From contig NZ_PJRT01000002.1 of the NCBI RefSeq assembly GCF_002858935.1, positions 248,001 to 312,000 of the forward strand: a stretch of 64,000 bases of DNA. The letters are read 5' to 3'. Positions 56,661 through 64,000 of this stretch are shown here, one piece after another. The notes below the pieces were generated by a model. The model was given only the letters and a program-made list of their open reading frames with translations, had not been told where the DNA came from and did not search any database. This stretch comes from Pantoea endophytica. Lineage in GTDB: Bacteria > Pseudomonadota > Gammaproteobacteria > Enterobacterales > Enterobacteriaceae. The translations under genes and the position numbers were made by a program. Each line of letters opens with the position of its first letter. The stretch's first letter is position 1.

Positions 56661-57155
56661 CTACCGGGTTTTAATCACCAGACGATTGCTCTGTTTGACC
56701 TCTTCCATCACCACGTAAGTACGGGTGTCGTTTACGCCCGGCAGACGCAGCAAGGTCTCACCCAGTAGTTTACGATAAGCGGACATATCCGGTACGCGGG
56801 TTTTCAGCAGGTAGTCAAAATCACCGGAAACGAGGTGACATTCTTGAGTTTCCTCAAGTTTTTGCACGGCGGCGTTAAATTGTTCAAATACATCTGGCGC
56901 ACCACGATTCAGAGTAATCTCAACGAAAACCAGCAGTGAAGCATCCAGATAATGCGGGTTGAGCTGCGCGGTGTAGCCCAGAATGAAGCCTTGACGCTCG
57001 AGGCGGCGCACGCGCTCAAGACATGGAGTTGGCGATAATCCAACACGTTTGGAAAGCTCGACATTAGAAATTCGACCGTCTTTCTGCAGTTCATTCAGAA
57101 TATTTCTGTCGATACGATCTAAATCTTTTCCGGGGCGTTTCTTATTGTCTACCAT
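56661..57155 (-). CDS. lrp: Leucine-responsive regulator Lrp
   Basis: Lrp is a global feast/famine transcription regulator that binds DNA as octamers or hexadecamers and senses leucine. The 164-residue protein starts MVDNKKRPGKDLDRIDRNIL, has a helix-turn-helix in NVELSKRVGLSPTPCLERVR and an RAM/ligand domain from about residue 80 ending NRLVIKTR. The upstream open frame of 47 codons is leader, not coding. It is divergent from trxB across a 521-bp gap. In E. coli lrp is autoregulated. Confidence 0.97.
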   Translation of the reverse strand: MVDNKKRPGKDLDRIDRNILNELQKDGRISNVELSKRVGLSPTPCLERVRRLERQGFILGYTAQLNPHYLDASLLVFVEITLNRGAPDVFEQFNAAVQKLEETQECHLVSGDFDYLLKTRVPDMSAYRKLLGETLLRLPGVNDTRTYVVMEEVKQSNRLVIKTR

Positions 57156-58642
<1,487 letters not shown>

Positions 58643-58669
58643 GTTGTTAATAACCTGATCATAATCGCT

Positions 58670-58699
58670 AAAAGGCGGCCAGTTTTGGTCGCCTTTTTT
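58670..58699 (+). terminator. Terminator of trxB
   Basis: AAAAGGCGGCCA/TGGTCGCCTTTTTT stem with one mismatch and a T-run, about 27 bp after the stop. Confidence 0.85.
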
Positions 58700-58787
58700 G
58701 TTACCTGCGTGCTACAGTTCACGCGCCCGATATTGCTGGGTTTTCATCCGGGATTTACATCTCTTTTGAGTTACCAAACGGCATCGC

Positions 58788-60557
58788 ATGAACAAATCAC
58801 GGCAACAAGAACTTCTCCGCTGGCTCCGTCAGCAACGTCATCACGGTGCGCGCAACTTACGTGCGGCTTCGCTGCTGGGTTTTGCTGGCGCATTGGTCAT
58901 TATCGCCCAAGCCTGGTTACTGGCTTCGCTGCTGCAAAATCTGCTTGTCGCACAGCAACCGCGCGCATCACTGCTCACCGATTTTCTGTTGCTGCTGCTG
59001 TGCTTTGTTTTGCGCGCCGGATTGCATTACGCCCGCGAAATGGCAGGACATCGCGCCGGCGTTGCCATTCGCCGTGCGCTGCGTCAGCAGGTTCTGGATC
59101 GACTCAATGTGCTCGGTCCCGCCTGGATTCAAGGTAAGCCAGCAGGCAGTTGGGCTACGCTACTGCTCGAACAAATCGAAGAGATGCAGGAATACTACGC
59201 GCGGTATCTGCCTCAGATGTCGCTGGCACTCTTTATTCCGTTAGCCATATTGATCGCCATTTTTCCAATTAACTGGGCGGCGGGATTGATTCTGCTGGTC
59301 ACCGCGCCACTGATTCCCCTATTTATGGCGATGGTTGGCATGGGCGCTGCAGATGCCAATCGCCGCAACTTTGTTGCTCTCGCCCGGCTAAGTGGTGATT
59401 TTTACGATCGTCTGCGTGGACGTGAAACGCTGCGCCTGTTCTATCGCGCTGCGGCAGAGCAAGAAGCAATTGCCGCCAGCACCACCGATTTTCGGCAACG
59501 TACCATGGAAGTATTACGCCTGGCGTTTCTCTCATCTGCCGTGCTGGAATTTTTTGCCTCACTGGCGATTGCTGTCGTCGCGGTCTATTTCGGTTTTTCT
59601 TATCTCGGCGAACTGAATTTTGGTCATTACAGCACCGGCGTAACGCTGTTTGCTGGTTTCCTGGCACTTATTCTGGCGCCTGAATTTTTCCAGCCGTTGC
59701 GCGACTTAGGCACCTTTTATCACGCCAAAGCGCAAGCGATTGGCGGAGCTGATGCGCTGGACCAGTTTCTACGCGAAAGTCCCGATCCACACGAAGAGCA
59801 TGCTTCTCGCGAGCTTTCTCTCACTACACCGCTGCATATTCAGGCTCAGAATTTGGTGGTCATGACTGCTGGCGGTGAAGCGCTGTCTCAATCGCTCAAT
59901 TTCACTCTCGATACTGGTAATCGTGTGGCGTTGGTAGGACAAAGCGGTGCAGGCAAAACAGCGCTGATGAACGTCTTGCTGGGTTTCCTGCCCTATCAAG
60001 GTTCACTGCAGGTTAACGGGCAGGAACTGCGTGATATCAGCCGCGATAGCTGGCAACAATACATTGCCTGGGTTGGCCAAAATCCGCATTTACCCGCGCA
60101 AACGCTACGCGAAAACCTGCTGCTTAATAGCCCCATTGATGACGCTACGCTCATGTCGGTTCTGCAGCGCGCGGGCGTTGACGAATTTTTAGATCGTCTG
60201 CCAAACGGATTAGATACTCTTTTAGGCGATGGCGGCGTGGGGCTTTCCGTCGGTCAAGCGCAGCGTATTGCCGTGGCGCGAGCCCTGCTCAAACCGGCAC
60301 AACTGCTACTGCTTGATGAGCCCGGTTCTGGGCTGGATAGCCAAAGTGAGCAACATGTTATCCGCGCACTGCAGCAGGCGGCCACCCAGCAAACCACGCT
60401 AATGATCACGCATCAACTCAACGAGCTCGCTAGCTGGGATGAAGTGTGGGTGATGCAGGCCGGGCAACTGGTGCAACAAGGTCCCTGGCAGCAGCTGATT
60501 GAACAAGATGGACCTTTGCGTGAAATGGCGCAGCATCGTCGGAAGGAGATCGCATAA
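58788..60557 (+). CDS. cydD: CydDC ABC exporter subunit CydD
   Basis: CydD with CydC forms an inner-membrane ABC protein needed for cytochrome bd assembly; it has been linked to cysteine/glutathione export and more recently to heme. The 589-residue protein has an N-terminal six-helix membrane domain (MNKSRQQELLRWLRQQ start; GPAWIQGKPAGSWATLLLEQ) and a C-terminal ATPase with Walker [17 protein letters not shown], signature LSVGQAQRIAVARALL and Walker B LLLLDEPGSGLDSQSE. Its stop overlaps the cydC start by one base. Confidence 0.96.
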   Translation: MNKSRQQELLRWLRQQRHHGARNLRAASLLGFAGALVIIAQAWLLASLLQNLLVAQQPRASLLTDFLLLLLCFVLRAGLHYAREMAGHRAGVAIRRALRQQVLDRLNVLGPAWIQGKPAGSWATLLLEQIEEMQEYYARYLPQMSLALFIPLAILIAIFPINWAAGLILLVTAPLIPLFMAMVGMGAADANRRNFVALARLSGDFYDRLRGRETLRLFYRAAAEQEAIAASTTDFRQRTMEVLRLAFLSSAVLEFFASLAIAVVAVYFGFSYLGELNFGHYSTGVTLFAGFLALILAPEFFQPLRDLGTFYHAKAQAIGGADALDQFLRESPDPHEEHASRELSLTTPLHIQAQNLVVMTAGGEALSQSLNFTLDTGNRVALVGQSGAGKTALMNVLLGFLPYQGSLQVNGQELRDISRDSWQQYIAWVGQNPHLPAQTLRENLLLNSPIDDATLMSVLQRAGVDEFLDRLPNGLDTLLGDGGVGLSVGQAQRIAVARALLKPAQLLLLDEPGSGLDSQSEQHVIRALQQAATQQTTLMITHQLNELASWDEVWVMQAGQLVQQGPWQQLIEQDGPLREMAQHRRKEIA

Positions 60558-62287
60558 TGAATAATTTATTGCCTTTCCTGCGTTTGTTTAGCCGTCATCC
60601 ATGGCGTTTGGGACTTGGCATCATTCTCGCCATTATCACTTTGCTTGCCAGCATCGGATTGCTGACTTTATCCGGCTGGTTCCTTGCCGCCTCTTCGCTG
60701 GCGGGCGTAGCGGGACTTTATACGTTCAATTACATGTTGCCCGCTGCCGGCGTGCGCGGCGCGGCTATCACGCGCACGGCTGCACGTTATTTTGAGCGCC
60801 TGGTGAGCCACGATGCCACCTTCCGCGTGCTGCAACATTTACGCGTATTCACCTTTAGCAAACTTATCGCCCTATCGCCGGAACAGCTGGCTCGTTTTCG
60901 TCATGGCGAATTGCTCAACCGTTTTGTCAGCGACGTGGATACACTCGATCATCTTTACCTGCGTGTGATCTCGCCGTTAATCGGTGCAGCAGTGGTAATT
61001 GTGGTGGTCACCTGCGGTTTGGCGCTGCTGGATGTACCGTTAGCTTTGCTGCTCGGCGGTATGATGCTTTTGACGCTGTTGCTCATGCCTCCGCTGTTCT
61101 GGCGGCTTGGCACCTCAGCCGGACATCAAATCGCCCTGCATCAGGCCAGCTGGCGCATGCAGTTGACGCACTGGATTACTGGCCTGTCTGAGCTGAAAAT
61201 TTATGGTGCAGCACAACAGTGGCGCGACCAACTTGATAGCGATGAACAGAAGTGGCAACAGGCGCAACGCAGACAACATTGCCTGCAGGCACTGGCGCAA
61301 AGTCTGTTACTGGTCATCAGCGGCGCGACGGTTACGCTGTTGCTATGGATTTCCGCGAATGGCGTGGGTGGAAACAGTTCGCCGGGCGCATTGATCGCGC
61401 TGTTTGTGTTCTGCGGACTGGCGGCGTTTGAAGCGCTGGCCCCGGTTGCCGGAGCGTTTCTGCCTCTGTCGCAGGTGACCAGCGCCGCTAAGCGGGTACA
61501 GGAAATCATTGAACAGCCCGCCGCGATCCGTTTTCCCAGCGCAAAAATCAGTAGCCCATCAGGTATCAGCCTGAAAATGGAAAACATCCGCTTCAGCTAT
61601 CCGCAGCGCCCCGAACCGGTGTTGCAGCATTTTTCCCTATCGTTAAATGCAGGTGAGCATTTGGCGCTGCTCGGTCCAACCGGCTGCGGCAAATCCAGTC
61701 TGCTGGCGCTGATTACCCGCGGTTGGGAAGCGCAGCAAGGTTCAATTAGCCTCAACGATAGCGATCTCGCCGCCTGGGATGAAGCTTCGTTGCGTAGCCG
61801 AATTAGCGTGGTAACACAGCGCGTGCATCTGTTCAGCCAAACGCTGCGCGACAATCTCCTGCTGGCAAAACCCGATGCCAGCGATGAGCAACTGGTTGAT
61901 ACGTTGAACAAGGTGGGTCTGGCCCATCTCGCCGAACACAGCGAAGGATTGAATGCGTGGATGGGCGACGGCGGTCGACCGTTGTCCGGCGGCGAACTGC
62001 GTCGTCTGGCGATAGCACGCGCCCTGCTGCATGATGGCGATTTGTGGCTGCTGGATGAACCCACCGAAGGTTTGGATGCCAACACCGAGCAGCAAATTCT
62101 GGCGTTATTGCAACACGTCACCCGCGGCAAGACGCTGATTATGGTGACGCATCGCTTAAGTGGTTTAGACGCCATGGACCGCATTTGCGTTATGGATCAG
62201 GGACAAATTATCGAATCCGGTTCGCACGCCGAATTAATCTCAAAAGCAGGCCGCTACTGGCGTTTCCATCAGCGCTTTACGCTATAG
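60557..62287 (+). CDS. cydC: CydDC ABC exporter subunit CydC
   Basis: CydC is the partner half-transporter of CydD. It begins MNNLLPFLRLFSRHPWRLGL with a membrane domain to about residue 320, then an ATPase with Walker A LGPTGCGKSSLLALI, signature LSGGELRRLAIARALL, Walker B LWLLDEPTEGLDANTE and the switch histidine in LIMVTHRLSGLDA. Length is 576 (E. coli 573). The start shares its first base with the cydD stop (TAATG), so translation is coupled and equimolar subunits are expected. Confidence 0.96.
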   Translation: MNNLLPFLRLFSRHPWRLGLGIILAIITLLASIGLLTLSGWFLAASSLAGVAGLYTFNYMLPAAGVRGAAITRTAARYFERLVSHDATFRVLQHLRVFTFSKLIALSPEQLARFRHGELLNRFVSDVDTLDHLYLRVISPLIGAAVVIVVVTCGLALLDVPLALLLGGMMLLTLLLMPPLFWRLGTSAGHQIALHQASWRMQLTHWITGLSELKIYGAAQQWRDQLDSDEQKWQQAQRRQHCLQALAQSLLLVISGATVTLLLWISANGVGGNSSPGALIALFVFCGLAAFEALAPVAGAFLPLSQVTSAAKRVQEIIEQPAAIRFPSAKISSPSGISLKMENIRFSYPQRPEPVLQHFSLSLNAGEHLALLGPTGCGKSSLLALITRGWEAQQGSISLNDSDLAAWDEASLRSRISVVTQRVHLFSQTLRDNLLLAKPDASDEQLVDTLNKVGLAHLAEHSEGLNAWMGDGGRPLSGGELRRLAIARALLHDGDLWLLDEPTEGLDANTEQQILALLQHVTRGKTLIMVTHRLSGLDAMDRICVMDQGQIIESGSHAELISKAGRYWRFHQRFTL

Positions 62288-62320
62288 TCTTAGCCAACAG
62301 CCCTGAGTGTGATTGATGCA

Positions 62321-63013
62321 ATGAGACTGATACAGCTTTCACGAGATTCATTAAATTTCCCACCACCGGAAATGGCGCTGCGCGAGCCCAATGGATTATT
62401 GGCGATGGGCGGCGATCTCTCCCCTGCCCGCCTGATGAATGCTTATCAGCGAGGCATTTTTCCGTGGTTTTCTCCTGGCGATCCGATTCTCTGGTGGTCG
62501 CCGGATCCCCGCGCGGTCATGCTGCCAGAATCTTTCCATCTCAGCCGCAGTATGGCGCGCTTCCATAAGCGCTCACCGTATCGCGTCACCATGAATCATG
62601 CGTTTCCGCAGGTGCTGGAAGGCTGCGCCAGCGGCCGTCAGGAAGGGACATGGATCACTTTCGAAGTGAAACGTGCGTGGTTGCGGTTGTACGAACTGGG
62701 CCACGCACATTCGATTGAAGTCTGGTGCGAGCAGCAACTGGTCGGCGGGATGTATGGCCTGGCGCTGGGGCAAATTTTTTGCGGTGAATCGATGTTCAGC
62801 CGTCAGGAAAATGCCTCGAAAACAGCGCTCTGGGTGTTCGCGCAACATTTTCTGGCGCATCAGGGCCGGCTGATTGATTGTCAGGTGCTGAATCCGCATA
62901 CCGCTTCCCTCGGTGCGGTGGAAATTCCTCGCGTTGATTATCTGCAGTACGTGCAAACGCTGGCGTGGCAACCGGTTTCCGAGAGTTGCTGGCACACTCA
63001 AACCCTTTTTTGA
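62321..63013 (+). CDS. aat: Leucyl/phenylalanyl-tRNA-protein transferase
   Basis: Aat adds Leu or Phe to proteins with N-terminal Arg or Lys, marking them for ClpS-ClpAP degradation. The start [20 protein letters not shown] at 62321 matches E. coli; a GTG four codons upstream is rejected. Conserved blocks are [40 protein letters not shown] and [16 protein letters not shown]. Length is 230 residues. It is 33 bp after cydC, probably in the same transcript, and near clpA, its functional partner. Confidence 0.97.
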   Translation: MRLIQLSRDSLNFPPPEMALREPNGLLAMGGDLSPARLMNAYQRGIFPWFSPGDPILWWSPDPRAVMLPESFHLSRSMARFHKRSPYRVTMNHAFPQVLEGCASGRQEGTWITFEVKRAWLRLYELGHAHSIEVWCEQQLVGGMYGLALGQIFCGESMFSRQENASKTALWVFAQHFLAHQGRLIDCQVLNPHTASLGAVEIPRVDYLQYVQTLAWQPVSESCWHTQTLF

Positions 63014-63578
<565 letters not shown>

Positions 63579-63619
63579 GTAGATATTTCTATCTCGCGCT
63601 GATGGCACAAACTTAGCGC

Positions 63620-63652
63620 AAAAAAAAGGCCGGATTCGCATCCGGCCTTTTT
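63620..63652. terminator. Bidirectional terminator infA/clpA
   Basis: AAAAGGCCGGAT-TCGC-ATCCGGCCTTTTT is a 12-bp stem with A-run before and T-run after, able to stop transcription from both convergent genes. Confidence 0.93.
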
Positions 63653-63668
63653 CATATCTGCAAAACGC

Positions 63669-64000
63669 TTAGTGTACTGTACCTTCGGTTTTACGTTTTT
63701 CCGCACTCAGGAAGTGATAAGTAAGCTGGTTTTTATCTTTATCCAGCGCTACTGATACCGATCCACCATCAACCAGCGAACCAAACAGCAGTTCATTCGC
63801 CAACGGTTTCTTCAGATTTTCCTGTACGGCACGTGCCATCGGACGCGCACCCATCGCTTTATCGTAGCCTTTATCAGCCAGCCAATCGCGCGCATCATCG
63901 CTAACTTCCAGCGATACGCCCTTCGCATCCAGCTGAGCCTGCAACTCGACGATAAACTTATCCACTACCTGATGAATCACTTCCTGAGACAGGTGACGGA
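63669..64000 (-). CDS. clpA: ClpA ATPase, C-terminal part (cut by window)
   Basis: Only the last 110 or so residues of ClpA are inside the window. ClpA is the AAA+ unfoldase that feeds substrates to the ClpP peptidase. The visible end is the D2 small domain: VIHQVVDKFIVELQAQLDAK, then GYDKAMGARPMARAVQENLK and NELLFGSLVDGGSVSVAL, matching the E. coli C-terminus. The frame is open to the window edge, so the start lies beyond it. Together with Aat nearby this fits the N-degron pathway. Confidence 0.96.
   Translation of the reverse strand, partial: RHLSQEVIHQVVDKFIVELQAQLDAKGVSLEVSDDARDWLADKGYDKAMGARPMARAVQENLKKPLANELLFGSLVDGGSVSVALDKDKNQLTYHFLSAEKRKTEGTVH

Overview
The window is a stretch of enterobacterial core chromosome. 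Its gene order closely follows the Escherichia coli ssu–pepN–ompF–mukFEB–rpsA–pfl–ftsK–cydDC–infA–clpA region, and most proteins are near-identical in length to their E. coli counterparts. mukBEF, a MicF-type ompF leader, focA-pflB-pflA and cydDC place it in Enterobacterales. Moderately high GC and the lack of several E. coli neighbours (ycaP, ycaL, dmsABC, serW) fit an Erwinia/Pantoea-like lineage. That genus-level guess comes from memory of gene order, not from a search.

Layout. 1-2370: an accessory pair on the minus strand, a polysaccharide flippase cut by the window edge and an unrecognised protein, with about 750 bp of AT-rich DNA upstream. 3127-7393: the ssuEADCB operon for sulfonate-sulfur use. 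7473-19172: pepN, pncB, asnS, ompF, aspC, gloC, mepK and ldtD. 19329-26611: the cmoM-mukF-mukE-mukB operon, then elyC (+) and ycbJ (-). 28505-33555: kdsB, ycaR, ycaQ, lpxK and msbA, mixing Kdo/lipid A supply with a DNA glycosylase. 33590-41553: comEC, ihfB, rpsA, cmk, aroA and serC, all minus strand. 41864-48101: ycaO, focA, pflB and pflA (anaerobic pyruvate/formate metabolism). 48157-57155: ycaD, serS, rarA, lolA, ftsK and lrp on the minus strand. 57677-63578: trxB, cydD, cydC, aat and infA on the plus strand. The 3' end of clpA closes the window.

Functionally the genes cover sulfur scavenging, envelope building (LdtD, MepK, ElyC, KdsB, LpxK, MsbA, LolA, OmpF), chromosome organisation and segregation (MukBEF, IHF, FtsK), translation (AsnRS, SerRS, S1, IF1), amino-acid synthesis (AspC, SerC, AroA) and anaerobic/redox physiology (FocA, PflAB, TrxB, CydDC). 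Many genes sit in tight operons with 4-bp ATGA overlaps.

I found no insertion sequence, prophage, CRISPR array or tRNA/rRNA gene, and no convincing new multi-gene system. The most unusual items are an in-frame 9-bp tandem repeat that inserts repeated Val-Leu-Pro units into the YcaQ DNA glycosylase, a double-palindrome repeat between ssuB and pepN, and the unrecognised gene beside the flippase.
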